From the NCBI GenBank assembly GCA_937925515.1, contig CALALP010000044.1, positions 1 to 64,000 on the forward strand: a DNA stretch of 64,000 bases. Direction: 5' to 3'. The first letter of the stretch is position 1, and every line of letters starts with the position of its first letter. This stretch comes from an uncultured Lachnoanaerobaculum sp. (GTDB lineage: Bacteria; Bacillota; Clostridia; Lachnospirales; Lachnospiraceae). The notes beneath the pieces were generated by a model. The model made no database searches, was not told where the DNA came from, and saw nothing but the letters and a program-made list of their open reading frames with translations. This document shows positions 33,519 to 41,974 of the stretch, piece by piece. Position numbers and translations under genes: made by a program.

Positions 33519-33916
33519 TAGCTTTTATTTTTTCCACCTAATTTATCTTTTGTAGTACCTGCATTTAACATTTCCAAAATCTTTCTCGAAGTTTGTGAAG
33601 TGTTAAATTTATATATCCCCGGTTCTATCTTAAAACCAAATACTTTTGATTGAATAGTAAAACTAAATTCATTGTTTATAAGTCCTTTTTCTTTAAGGTA
33701 CAAAGCAGTAGAGCGAGCATCCATTCCCTGTCCTATGTTTACTTCTATTTCTCTTCCAGGTGGTGAGTCAACAGCTGAAGAATAAAAAATGCTATGCCCT
33801 AGTCCATAAGACCAAGTTATACATCTTAAGAATAATAATGTTATAACTATATATACAACAATCCTAATAGACATTCCAAATATAGAACTGCCGATATTAG
33901 CTCTACTTTTATTCAT
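33518..33916 (-). CDS. MltG/YceG-like N-terminal membrane fragment
   Basis: 132 residues: a membrane helix (MSIRIVVYIVITLLFLRCI) and then a LysM-like segment (VNIGQGMDARSTALYLKEKGLI, FKIEPGIYKFNTSQTSRKIL) typical of the first external subdomain of endolytic transglycosylase MltG. The catalytic half of MltG, with the Glu in the TVAYPEPYCFxxLE-type region, is completely absent, and the frame ends cleanly in a Lys/Gly-rich tail. This short form is common in related Clostridia and is unlikely to cleave glycan. It lies between rnj and the O-methyltransferase gene. Confidence 0.8.
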   Translation of the reverse strand: MNKSRANIGSSIFGMSIRIVVYIVITLLFLRCITWSYGLGHSIFYSSAVDSPPGREIEVNIGQGMDARSTALYLKEKGLINNEFSFTIQSKVFGFKIEPGIYKFNTSQTSRKILEMLNAGTTKDKLGGKNKS

Positions 33917-33917
33917 C

Positions 33918-35999
33918 TTATACCTCCATTATTATTGGTAATATTACAGGGTTTCTCTTTGTTCTTTTCCATAAGAAATCACTTAAAGCATCTCTTACTA
34001 TATTTTTAAGCTTTGCCCAATCAGTAATGCGTGAATCTAAACAGTCATATAATGCTGATGACACTACTGCCTTAGCCGCCTCCATAAGTTCAGAAGACTC
34101 TCTTACATATACAAAACCTCTTGAAACTATATCAGGGCCTGATAGAACATTATTTGTTCCTCTTTCAAGACTCATTGCAATTATAATAATTCCATTTTGT
34201 GAAAGATTTTGCCTATCTCTAAGCACAATATTTCCTACATCTCCTACTCCAAGACCGTCTACAAAGATAGTACCTGCCTCAACTCTATCTACAACTTCAA
34301 ATTTATTATCACTTACTTCAAGTACATCTCCTGATGAAAGCATTGCAATATTTTCTTTTGCAACTCCCATTGCCTCTGCAATAGACTTTTGAGCTCTTCT
34401 ATGTCTGTATTCTCCATGTATTGGGAGTGAATACTTAGGCTTTAATAAACTATACATAAGCTTGATTTCTTCTTGACAAGCATGTCCTGAAACATGAGTA
34501 TCTTGCATAATAATCTCAGCACCTTTCATTGAAAGCTCATTTAAAACCTTTGCAACTGCTTTTTCATTTCCCGGAATAGGGGTAGAACTCATAATTACTA
34601 CATCTTCAGGGGTAATGCTTACCTTTTTATGAATTGATGATGCCATTCTTGAAAGGGCGGCCATACTCTCTCCTTGACTTCCGGTAGTTATTATGACTGT
34701 TTTTTCAGGTGGATAGTTTTTAAGGCTATCAACATCAATAAGTGTTCCCTCAGGAATACTTAGATATCCAAGTTCTCCTGCAACACCTATTACATTTACC
34801 ATACTTCTTCCCTCTACCACAACTTTTCTACCAAACTTATGAGCAGAATTTATAATTTGTTGCACTCTGTCAACATTTGAGGCAAATGTTGCTACTAAAA
34901 TTCTTGCATTTTGATGCTCTGAAAAAACAGTATCAAAAGTTTTTCCTACACTTCTTTCAGACATTGTAAAACCCGGTTTTGTAGCATTTGTAGACTCACA
35001 AAGCATAAGCATACAACCACTTTTACCTATTTCAGCCATTCTTTGCAAATCTGCACTTTCTCCAAATACAGGAGTATAATCAATCTTAAAATCTCCTGTG
35101 TGGAAAATAGTTCCTGTCGGAGTAAATATTGCAAGTGCGGCGGCATCAGCAATGGAGTGATTAGTTTTTATGTATTCAATGTTCATTTCCCCAAATTTAA
35201 GAACATCTCCATACTTTACTACATTTAGCTTACTTGTTTTATCAATGCCATGCTCTTTAAGCTTTTTCTCAATAAGTGCAATAGTAAGCCTTGTTCCATA
35301 TACAGGAATATTTAGCTGCTTTAAAATATAAGGAAGTGAACCTATATGGTCTTCATGTCCATGTGTTATTACAAATGCTTTTACTTTTTCCCTATTATCT
35401 AAAAGATAAGTAATATTAGGAATAACAAGGTCAATTCCTAGCATATCATCACTTGGAAATGCAAGTCCACAATCAACTACTATTATAGTATCGTCATACT
35501 CAAAAGCAGTTATATTCATTCCTATCTGCTCTAATCCTCCAAGGGGTATGATTCGTACAGGCTTTGTACTTAAATTTTTCTTTCTGGTAGTTTTCCTTAC
35601 TACTGATTTTTGTGTACTTTTCTTTTCAACAGGCTTTGTTTCTTTAGTATTTAAAATGTTTGTAATTTGTTTTTCAAGGTTAAAATTTTCAGTTTTAGAG
35701 TTTTCAGTCTTAGGATTTTCAGTTTTAAAGTTTTCAGTTTTTACTCTTTTCTTTATTTCAGTTTTTTGAGTAGGCTTATTTTTTTCAACTTTAACAGTTT
35801 TTTTACTCTTAACTTCATTTTCAACTGTCTTTACATTTTTATTTTGCACTTTCTCATTTTGTAACTTTTCTTTATTAACTACTTTTTCACCCTTACCCTT
35901 TTTATTATAGTTATAGAGTTTTGAACCTGTAAGAGATTGGTTCAACTCCTTTATTTTTTGAATCGCTTTTAATGGATTCAATTCTGTATTATTACTCAT
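33918..35999 (-). CDS. rnj: Ribonuclease J with long Lys-rich N-terminal extension
   Basis: 693 residues against about 555 for ordinary RNase J. The metallo-beta-lactamase core begins near residue 148 (RIIPLGGLEQIGMN). The metal motif is THGHEDHIGS, and other anchors are FHTGDFKID and the beta-CASP segment with GNEKAVAKVLNELS. RNase J is a 5' exo- and endonuclease for mRNA turnover and rRNA maturation. The added 145 residues are Lys/Asn/Thr/Glu-rich with KTEN repeats (DNA repeats at 35686-35745) and may be disordered RNA-binding material. The frame is continuous and a GGAGG SD precedes the ATG, so the extension is probably translated. Confidence 0.92.
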   Translation of the reverse strand: MSNNTELNPLKAIQKIKELNQSLTGSKLYNYNKKGKGEKVVNKEKLQNEKVQNKNVKTVENEVKSKKTVKVEKNKPTQKTEIKKRVKTENFKTENPKTENSKTENFNLEKQITNILNTKETKPVEKKSTQKSVVRKTTRKKNLSTKPVRIIPLGGLEQIGMNITAFEYDDTIIVVDCGLAFPSDDMLGIDLVIPNITYLLDNREKVKAFVITHGHEDHIGSLPYILKQLNIPVYGTRLTIALIEKKLKEHGIDKTSKLNVVKYGDVLKFGEMNIEYIKTNHSIADAAALAIFTPTGTIFHTGDFKIDYTPVFGESADLQRMAEIGKSGCMLMLCESTNATKPGFTMSERSVGKTFDTVFSEHQNARILVATFASNVDRVQQIINSAHKFGRKVVVEGRSMVNVIGVAGELGYLSIPEGTLIDVDSLKNYPPEKTVIITTGSQGESMAALSRMASSIHKKVSITPEDVVIMSSTPIPGNEKAVAKVLNELSMKGAEIIMQDTHVSGHACQEEIKLMYSLLKPKYSLPIHGEYRHRRAQKSIAEAMGVAKENIAMLSSGDVLEVSDNKFEVVDRVEAGTIFVDGLGVGDVGNIVLRDRQNLSQNGIIIIAMSLERGTNNVLSGPDIVSRGFVYVRESSELMEAAKAVVSSALYDCLDSRITDWAKLKNIVRDALSDFLWKRTKRNPVILPIIMEV
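35686..35745. repeat. 15-bp in-frame tandem repeat in rnj, four units
   Basis: Four 15-bp units based on ttttcagttttagag cover 35686-35745 and encode the [F/P/S]KTEN-type repeat in the N-terminal extension of RNase J. The unit is in phase with the reading frame. Confidence 0.9.
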
Positions 36000-36012
36000 T
36001 AACCCTCCTAAA

Positions 36013-36282
36013 TTATTCTATTATTATATCCGTATCTTCAAAAAGAACCTTGAATTTTTCAAGTACTTCATTAAGCTCTTCTTCATTTTCCACGATCATA
36101 TATATTGACTCTATATCCTCATCTTTAGAGGTATCTTTTAATATTAAAAAACTTTCTTCATCGTCTACCTCAGTAACAAATAAATACTTATTATTGTTAA
36201 GTTTAATTTCTTCTTCGACTATGAAGTCTACATTTTCCCCTGTTTCATCATCGATAAATGTAATCCTTTTATCCATACTCAT
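36013..36282 (-). CDS. DUF1292 family protein
   Basis: 89 acidic residues of the DUF1292 family (ITFIDDETGENVDFIVEEE, KYLFVTEVD, then an acidic tail). The function is unknown, but in Bacillota the gene is conserved in the order ireB, ruvX, DUF1292, as here. It overlaps the end of ruvX by 4 nt and precedes rnj by 13 nt. Confidence 0.88.
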   Translation of the reverse strand: MSMDKRITFIDDETGENVDFIVEEEIKLNNNKYLFVTEVDDEESFLILKDTSKDEDIESIYMIVENEEELNEVLEKFKVLFEDTDIIIE

Positions 36283-36701
36283 ATCCCTTTACTATCCATG
36301 TATTCTTTTAAAATGATAGAGGCCGCAACGCTATCAATAAACTTTTTTCTATCTTCTTTTTTTATAGAACTCATTGCTAAAATCTCATTTGCCTCTATGG
36401 TTGTAAGTCTTTCATCCACATAAACTATCTCTAAACCTGTACGCCTTTGAAGTCCCTCTTTAAATATATCACATTTTTTTACTCTTTCGCCTATACTGCC
36501 ATTCATATTGATTGGCCTGCCTAAAACTATGAGCTTTATATCATATTCCTTTATAAGTTCTTCAATTCTTGCATAAGTTTTGCGAAGTTTATTTTCACTT
36601 TTTCTTGTAATTGTTTCCTTTGGCTGTGCCGTAATTCCAAGTTTATCAATTATTGCAACTCCGACTGTTTTTGAGCCATAATCTAGTCCCATAATACACA
36701 T
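36279..36701 (-). CDS. ruvX: RuvX/YqgF Holliday-junction-resolvase-like nuclease
   Basis: About 140 residues. The RNase H-like fold motif GLDYGSKTVGVAI is at the start, LIVLGRP in the middle, and VDERLTTIEA and FIDSVAASIIL near the end. These supply the acidic catalytic residues of the YqgF family. The family processes the 5' end of pre-16S rRNA and was also proposed as a resolvase. The start at 36701 follows GTGGAG; a longer in-frame version from 36749 would add an implausible hydrophobic leader. Coupled to DUF1292 by a 4-nt overlap. Confidence 0.9.
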   Translation of the reverse strand: MCIMGLDYGSKTVGVAIIDKLGITAQPKETITRKSENKLRKTYARIEELIKEYDIKLIVLGRPINMNGSIGERVKKCDIFKEGLQRRTGLEIVYVDERLTTIEANEILAMSSIKKEDRKKFIDSVAASIILKEYMDSKGI

Positions 36702-36832
36702 TTTCATCTCCACAAAATCAAAAAACACAACAAAGACCAGCCGAACCAAAATTGTCCAACTGATCTTGCTTTCTAAATCAGAGTATTAATTCAGCTCTTA
36801 TATACCTTTGAACCAGACTCTCATTTACAGCC

Positions 36833-37096
36833 TTACTTTTCAAGTTTAGTATCAATATATACACTAAGTAATTCCTCTAAGATTTCATCTCTATCAACTT
36901 TCATAATTAGACTTCTAGCACTCTTATGACTTGTTATATAAGTTGGATCACCTGATATAATATATCCAACTATTTGGTTTGTAGGATTGTATCCTTTTTC
37001 TGTAAGTGCCTCATATACTAATTTAAGTACATCACTTACATCCATTTTCTTATTTTGAACTGTCTTAAAAAATTGAGTGTTCTTCATATCTGCCAT
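36833..37096 (-). CDS. ireB: IreB family regulatory phosphoprotein (UPF0297)
   Basis: About 87 residues, with the family hallmarks TQFFKTVQNKKMDVSDVLKLVYEAL and the segment NPTNQIVGYIISGDPTYITSH. IreB of Enterococcus is phosphorylated by the PASTA kinase IreK at N-terminal threonines and restrains cephalosporin resistance; a Thr is present here in KNTQFF. The start at 37096 follows an AAAGGA SD. It is the first gene of the operon continuing to ruvX, DUF1292 and rnj, behind a promoter at 37160-37188. Confidence 0.92.
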   Translation of the reverse strand: MADMKNTQFFKTVQNKKMDVSDVLKLVYEALTEKGYNPTNQIVGYIISGDPTYITSHKSARSLIMKVDRDEILEELLSVYIDTKLEK

Positions 37097-37120
37097 ATTA
37101 TTCACGTCCTTTACTTTATA

Positions 37121-37146
37121 GTAATCCAAATTTTTTTGTGGATTAC
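37121..37146. promoter_or_regulatory. Leader hairpin upstream of ireB
   Basis: 8-bp arms (37121-37128 and 37139-37146, GTAATCCA/TGGATTAC) sit in the 5' leader of the ireB operon, about 25 nt before the start codon. No T-run follows on the minus strand, so it is not a classic terminator. It could stabilise the leader or affect translation. Confidence 0.4.
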
Positions 37147-37159
37147 GCTCTCAAAAATC

Positions 37160-37188
37160 ATTGTAAACTAAAACTAGATTTTGTGCAA
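37160..37188 (-). promoter_or_regulatory. Sigma-A-type promoter of the ireB-ruvX-rnj operon
   Basis: Minus-strand TTGCAC (37183-37188), 17-nt spacer, TACAAT (37160-37165). The predicted start near 37153 gives a leader of about 57 nt that contains the hairpin at 37121-37146. It lies just after the mtaB stop. Confidence 0.6.
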
Positions 37189-37209
37189 CAAAGTTATCTT
37201 ACAATTTAT

Positions 37210-38574
37210 CTAAAAGTTTTCTAACAATAGTATATCTTTAGTTAGAAAATCCTTTATAATTCCTTTTACAACACTTCTTCTTTTTAAATTGGTATCTTCT
37301 ATTGCCACTCTTATATACTCCTTAGTATAGCCTGACATATATTCTTTATTATTAATTTCTATCTTATCCTCAATTATAACTTCTACACTTCTTCCTATAT
37401 TGAGTTTTCTAAAATTATAAGACATATTTTCTTCTAAAACAGCAAGTATTCCTGCTCTTTTTGACTTATCTTTTCTAGTAAGTGTATCTTTCATTAAGGC
37501 TGCCTTAGTTCCCTCTCTTAGTGAATATGGGAATATATGCATTTCATAAAATCCTATTTCCTTTAAGAAGTCATAAGTTTGCAAAAATTCCTCCTTAGTT
37601 TCCCCCGGAAAGCCTACTATTACATCTGTTGTAATTGCAGGATTATCAAAATATTCTCTTATAAGTCTAACACCCTCTCTATACTGCTCTAAGTCATATC
37701 TTCTATTCATACGCTTTAGAGTTTCATCACAACCACTTTGTAAGCTTAGGTGAAAATGAGGGCAAAACTGAGGTATTTTCTTTAAGCCTTGTAAAAATTC
37801 TTCAGTTATTATTCGTGGCTCTAAGGAACTTAATCTTATTCTTTCAATATTTTCAACTTCTGAAATTGCCTTAGTTATTTTAAGCAAACTATTGATTTCT
37901 TCATCTTTTAAATCCACTCCATAAGAGGAAAGATGTATTCCTGTAAGAACTATTTCCTTATATCCGTTTAGAGTCATTTTTTTAATTTCTTCTAAAATGT
38001 CCTCTGCCTTTCTACTTCTTACCCTACCTCTTGTAAAAGGAATTATACAGTAAGTACAAAACTGATTACAGCCGTCTTGAATTTTTATAAACGCCCTTGT
38101 ATGTTCGTCAGATTGGGAAATGTTTAAGTTTTCAAACTCTTTTGTCTTATTTATATCTATTATATAATCTTTCTTTTTTTCCTTAGTATTTATCATATAG
38201 GCAGGTATTGTTTCAGAATAAACATTTTTATCTGAAAAATAATCGCCTATTATTCTTACTATATCTTTTTTTAGATTATTACCAACAATTATATCTATAT
38301 TTTCATCATCTCTGATTTTTTCAGCACTTGCTTGAGCATAGCAACCTGCTGCAACTACTACTGCATCAGGATTTTCACGCTTTGCTTTATGTAACATTTG
38401 TCTTGATTTCCTGTCAGCCATATTTGTTACCGAGCAGGTATTTACAATATATATATCAGCTTTTTGGTTAAAATCAACTACATTATAGCCGGCATTTACC
38501 ATAAGCTGTTGCATAGCCTCTGTTTCATAAGCATTAACTTTACACCCTAGTGTATGAAATGCAACTTTTCTCAT
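37210..38574 (-). CDS. mtaB: tRNA threonylcarbamoyladenosine methylthiotransferase MtaB
   Basis: 454 residues. A radical-SAM methylthiotransferase that converts t6A37 to ms2t6A37 in tRNA. The N-terminal MTTase domain starts AFHTLGCKVNAYETEAM, with further Cys in VNTCSVTN and AAGCYAQ. The radical SAM motif is CNQFCTYC. A C-terminal TRAM domain holds VEVIIEDKI. The order of Cys clusters and the GCKVN motif favour MtaB over MiaB or RimO. It lies divergently from the HPr-like gene with about 85 bp between. Confidence 0.93.
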   Translation of the reverse strand: MRKVAFHTLGCKVNAYETEAMQQLMVNAGYNVVDFNQKADIYIVNTCSVTNMADRKSRQMLHKAKRENPDAVVVAAGCYAQASAEKIRDDENIDIIVGNNLKKDIVRIIGDYFSDKNVYSETIPAYMINTKEKKKDYIIDINKTKEFENLNISQSDEHTRAFIKIQDGCNQFCTYCIIPFTRGRVRSRKAEDILEEIKKMTLNGYKEIVLTGIHLSSYGVDLKDEEINSLLKITKAISEVENIERIRLSSLEPRIITEEFLQGLKKIPQFCPHFHLSLQSGCDETLKRMNRRYDLEQYREGVRLIREYFDNPAITTDVIVGFPGETKEEFLQTYDFLKEIGFYEMHIFPYSLREGTKAALMKDTLTRKDKSKRAGILAVLEENMSYNFRKLNIGRSVEVIIEDKIEINNKEYMSGYTKEYIRVAIEDTNLKRRSVVKGIIKDFLTKDILLLENF

Positions 38575-38592
38575 AGTTACTCCTTAAAACTA

Positions 38593-38621
38593 TTGACTTT
38601 ATTTAAAATTATTTGTACGAT
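38593..38621 (+). promoter_or_regulatory. Promoter of the HPr-like gene
   Basis: Plus-strand TTGACT (38593-38598), 17-nt spacer, TACGAT (38616-38621), 39 nt before the ATG at 38660. An AAAGGAG SD lies at 38647-38653. Confidence 0.6.
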
Positions 38622-38659
38622 ATTAAGAGCAAGAAAATTTTTACTTAAAGGAGATTATC

Positions 38660-38890
38660 ATGAAAACTATCAAGATTTCTTTAAATTCTATCGACAAGGT
38701 AAAGTCATTTGTAAATGAACTATCAAAATACGACGTTGATTTTGATCTTGTATCAGGTAGATATGTAATTGATGCCAAGTCAATTATGGGTATTTTTAGC
38801 CTTGACTTATCTAAGCCTATTGATTTAAATATCCATGCTGAAAATGGAGTTGACGAAATCCTCAAGGCACTAGAGCCATACACTGTATAG
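38660..38890 (+). CDS. HPr-fold protein lacking the active-site histidine (Crh-like)
   Basis: 76 residues with the HPr fold. The phosphocarrier site, normally GLHARPA around His15, is replaced by SIDKVKSF, so it cannot accept phosphate from Enzyme I. The regulatory serine site is kept: AKSIMGIFSLDL matches the KSIMGVMSL region that carries Ser46, the target of HPr kinase. This is the pattern of Bacillus Crh, a CcpA co-regulator in carbon catabolite repression. A genuine HPr with His is encoded at 51258-51524. It is a single-gene unit on the plus strand with its own promoter and a strong SD. Confidence 0.85.
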   Translation: MKTIKISLNSIDKVKSFVNELSKYDVDFDLVSGRYVIDAKSIMGIFSLDLSKPIDLNIHAENGVDEILKALEPYTV

Positions 38891-38904
38891 TATTAGTTTT
38901 AATT

Positions 38905-39064
38905 GGGGCTGTTACAAATTAATTTTCATTAGCAATGTTATTCTTTTTGTTTTCCATAGAGAAACAGTGAAAACGATATTTGCTAATTTAAATATTTTCT
39001 ATTATATATCTTGTCCCCCGTAGGGGGACAAGATATATATGGATAACTATTTTGTAACAGCTCC
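38905..39064. mobile_element. MITE-like element, complete, about 160 bp
   Basis: The ends are inverted repeats: GGGGCTGTTACAAA at 38905-38918 and its complement TTTGTAACAGCTCC at 39051-39064, 13 of 14 matching. A 16-bp perfect hairpin with a GTA loop lies inside at 39004-39038. There is no ORF. The end sequence resembles the GGGTGTTGCAAAA ends at 48715 and 71-83. No clear target-site duplication was identified. It lies between the HPr-like gene and thiI and may also act as a terminator for both. Confidence 0.7.
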
Positions 39065-39070
39065 ATAAGT

Positions 39071-40264
39071 TTAATGTCTTTTTGCAGAACAAAGAACTCT
39101 ATCCTTTGTTTTTATCGCCTTTTCTACCAAGTCATCTATCTTTTCTTGTAAATTCAATTCAGAATTTTTAATCTTATCAATATTAGGCTTTGTAACAGGG
39201 TGTTTTGCCACAAATATTGTACAGCAATCTTCATAAGGTTCTATTGAAGTTTCAAATGAACCTATCTTTTCTGCAATATCTATAATTTCTTGCTTGTCAA
39301 AGCCTATTAGTGGTCTAAATACAGGAAGATTACATACTTCATTGGTGGCGGCAAGTGAATGTACTGTTTGACTTGCAACCTGCCCTATACTCTCTCCTGT
39401 TATAAGTGCCAAGTCCTCATTTTCCACTGCAATTTTTTCAGCAATCTTCATCATATATCTTCTCATTATAATAGTCAATTCATCATGAGGACAATTTTCA
39501 TAAATATATAGCTGAATATCAGTAAAATTAACTATATGTAAATTTATAGGACCTGCATATCTTGCAACAATACTTGCTAAATCAAGCACTTTTTGCTTTG
39601 CTCTTTCAGAAGTATAAGGAGGTGCATGGAAATAAACTGCCTCAACCTTAACCCCTCTTTTTGCTACCATATAACCTGCCACAGGAGAGTCTATACCTCC
39701 TGAAAGTAGCAACATAGCCTTACCATTAGTCCCTACCGGCATTCCTCCCGGCCCTTTAATAGACTCTGAATAAATATTTATATGATTTCTAATTTCAAGC
39801 TTTATAAGAACCTGTGGATTTCTGACATCAACTTTTAAATTATCACAATTTTCCAAAATCTCATGACCTAGTTCTGCACTTATCTCCTCTGAGTTCATAG
39901 GATATTGTTTATCAATTCTCCTAGTTTGAACCTTAAAAGTATAATTTTTATCTTTGTAAATATCTTTTACATACTCTACTACAACAGCTTTTAAGTTGTC
40001 AAAATCCTTATCCTCCACTTTAAGCATAGGACATATAGCAACAATTCCAAAAACTCTCGATAGAGTATCTACTGCTGCATTATAGTCATAGTTTCCTGAC
40101 ATTTCCACATACACTCTACCTGCCTCTTTTGAAAGCTTAAATTCCCCCTCTACATGATTAAGGGCTATTCTCATTTGCTTTAAAAGTGCATCTTCAAACA
40201 CATACTTATTTTTGCCCTTTACTCCAATTTCCCCATACTTTACCATTAATGTTTTATAATTCAT
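39071..40264 (-). CDS. thiI: tRNA uracil 4-sulfurtransferase ThiI
   Basis: 397 residues, the short form without a C-terminal rhodanese domain, as in Bacillus. NFLD/THUMP RNA-binding domains fill the first 165 residues. The PP-loop SGGIDSPVAGYM adenylates U8 of tRNA, and a conserved Cys pair region (YEDCCTIF) follows. Sulfur for s4U comes from a cysteine desulfurase, and the gene for one (40293-41447) is directly upstream in the same operon, matching the NifZ-ThiI pair of Bacillus. A thiamine role is less likely without the rhodanese domain. Confidence 0.93.
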   Translation of the reverse strand: MNYKTLMVKYGEIGVKGKNKYVFEDALLKQMRIALNHVEGEFKLSKEAGRVYVEMSGNYDYNAAVDTLSRVFGIVAICPMLKVEDKDFDNLKAVVVEYVKDIYKDKNYTFKVQTRRIDKQYPMNSEEISAELGHEILENCDNLKVDVRNPQVLIKLEIRNHINIYSESIKGPGGMPVGTNGKAMLLLSGGIDSPVAGYMVAKRGVKVEAVYFHAPPYTSERAKQKVLDLASIVARYAGPINLHIVNFTDIQLYIYENCPHDELTIIMRRYMMKIAEKIAVENEDLALITGESIGQVASQTVHSLAATNEVCNLPVFRPLIGFDKQEIIDIAEKIGSFETSIEPYEDCCTIFVAKHPVTKPNIDKIKNSELNLQEKIDDLVEKAIKTKDRVLCSAKRH

Positions 40265-40292
40265 TTTACCGTCCTAAATTTGTATTTTTTTG

Positions 40293-41447
40293 TTATCTAG
40301 CCGTAAACTTCCTAAGCACTGGCACTACTTCTTTAAATACCTTTATAAATTCTTTTGCCTCTTCTAGGGTTGAGTAACTTGATAAAGATATTCTTATAGT
40401 TGAATCCCATAAATTACTTGAAGTACCTATATTTCTTATAGTTGAGTGTGGGTTGACTTTCTTTGCTGAACAAGCTGAACCACTTGAAACATAAATATCT
40501 CTTTCCTCTAAAGTGTGTAAAAGCACTTCACTCCTTACACCTGATACTGAACAACTTACTATATGAGGTGCTGAATCAGTATTCTTATATGAGTTAAGAT
40601 ATACCCCCTCTATACTTGAAAGTTCATCAATTAGGAAATTTTTTATTTCTATAAGCTTTTCTATTTTTTTATCAAAATCTTCATAAGCCATTTTGCTTGC
40701 AAGACCTAAACCTGCAATACCATAAACATTTACTGTACCACTTCTCATTCCTTTTTGCTGATTGCCTCCAAAAGAAATAGGTTTAATGTTTACATTTTCA
40801 TCTATAAATAAAAAACCTACTCCCTTTGGAGCATGGAATTTATGACCACTTACACTAAGAAGGTCAATTCCAAGTTGTTTTGGATTTATTTTAATTTTTG
40901 CATAGGCTTGAACTGCGTCTACATGAAAAATAATCTCAGGATTTTTCTCTTTTATTATCTTAGAAACTTCATAAACAGGTTCTATACTCCCTATTTCATT
41001 ATTTACATACATAATTGAAACAAGTATTGTATCATCTCTTATGCTATCTTTTAATTCATCTAGTAAAATATGCCCTTTATTATCTACACTAAGCTTAGTA
41101 ACTTCAAAATCATTTTCTTTTAAAAATTCAGCTGTTCTATATACTGACGGATGTTCAATCCCTCCTATTATGACATGCTTACCTCTTCTCTTACTTGCAA
41201 GAGCAGTTCCTATAATTGCAAGATTATTTGATTCTGTACCTCCTGAAGTAAATACTATCTCTTTAGCTCTTACTTTTAATGTATCTGCTATTTGTTCAGC
41301 AGCCTTTTTTACATACTTTTCAGCCTCAACTCCCATAGTGTGCATTGCTGAGGGATTAGCATAATCATCTCTCATAGTTTTAGCTACTAGCTCAATAACT
41401 TCTTCATGCACCTTAGTTGATGCTGAATTGTCAAAATAAATTCTCAT
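40293..41447 (-). CDS. Cysteine desulfurase (NifS/NifZ-like) partnered with ThiI
   Basis: 384 residues, PLP-dependent class V aminotransferase fold. YFDNSASTKVHEEV is the N-terminal signature. The PLP lysine lies in VSGHKFHAPKGVG. The active-site cysteine lies in SSGSACSAKK, in the short loop form of group II or NifZ-like desulfurases. It converts cysteine to alanine with transfer of sulfur, probably to ThiI, whose gene follows after 28 nt. A role in Fe-S assembly is not excluded, but no IscU/SufU gene is adjacent. Confidence 0.9.
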   Translation of the reverse strand: MRIYFDNSASTKVHEEVIELVAKTMRDDYANPSAMHTMGVEAEKYVKKAAEQIADTLKVRAKEIVFTSGGTESNNLAIIGTALASKRRGKHVIIGGIEHPSVYRTAEFLKENDFEVTKLSVDNKGHILLDELKDSIRDDTILVSIMYVNNEIGSIEPVYEVSKIIKEKNPEIIFHVDAVQAYAKIKINPKQLGIDLLSVSGHKFHAPKGVGFLFIDENVNIKPISFGGNQQKGMRSGTVNVYGIAGLGLASKMAYEDFDKKIEKLIEIKNFLIDELSSIEGVYLNSYKNTDSAPHIVSCSVSGVRSEVLLHTLEERDIYVSSGSACSAKKVNPHSTIRNIGTSSNLWDSTIRISLSSYSTLEEAKEFIKVFKEVVPVLRKFTAR

Positions 41448-41485
41448 AGTTATACCAATCTTTCTTATATCAATTTTTCTATATA

Positions 41486-41965
41486 TTATTTATGATAAGG
41501 TTCATTATTCCTTATTTTATAACTTCTATATATTTGCTCAAGCAAAATAATCCGCATGAGTTGATGCGGAAATGTCATGTCTGAAAAGCTCAATCTTATA
41601 TCTGCTCTTTTTAAAACCTTTTGAGATAAACCTAAAGAACCACCTATTACAAAGAATATATTTGATTTAGATTTTATTTCAAATTCCTGCATTTTTTTTG
41701 CTAACTTTTCTGAACTTAGTTTTTCTCCTAATATATCGAGAGCTATTAAAAATGAGTCATCTTTTAATTTACTTAAAATTCTATCTCCCTCAATTTCTTT
41801 AACTTTCAATATTGAATTATCCTGATTATTATTAGGAGTTTTCTCATCTTTTAACTCTATTATTTCACATTTACAGTATCCTGAGAGCCTTTTTATATAT
41901 TCTGCAACTGCCTCTTTATAAAAAGACTCCTTGATACTGCCTATACAAATTATATGTAAATTCAT
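41486..41965 (-). CDS. rlmH: 23S rRNA pseudouridine-1915 N3-methyltransferase RlmH
   Basis: 159 residues, typical for this SPOUT methyltransferase. It begins NLHIICIGSIKESFYKEAV and has LDILGEKLSSEKLAKK, then FVIGGSLGLS, the knot region binding AdoMet, and FPHQLMRIILLEQIYR at the C-terminus. It acts on the 70S ribosome in helix 69. It follows the OmpR regulator gene by 10 nt. Confidence 0.93.
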   Translation of the reverse strand: MNLHIICIGSIKESFYKEAVAEYIKRLSGYCKCEIIELKDEKTPNNNQDNSILKVKEIEGDRILSKLKDDSFLIALDILGEKLSSEKLAKKMQEFEIKSKSNIFFVIGGSLGLSQKVLKRADIRLSFSDMTFPHQLMRIILLEQIYRSYKIRNNEPYHK

Positions 41966-41974
41966 AAACTTTAG

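Noticed and set aside
33518..33916. Broken mltG pseudogene
   Set aside because: The frame ends cleanly, the next gene starts at once, and no catalytic remnant is present in any frame between it and the O-methyltransferase gene.
34027..34392. Plus-strand ORF of 121 residues inside rnj
   Set aside because: It mirrors the conserved beta-CASP region of RNase J; no start signals.
38660..38890. Functional HPr phosphocarrier
   Set aside because: The active-site histidine loop is missing, although the serine region is kept.
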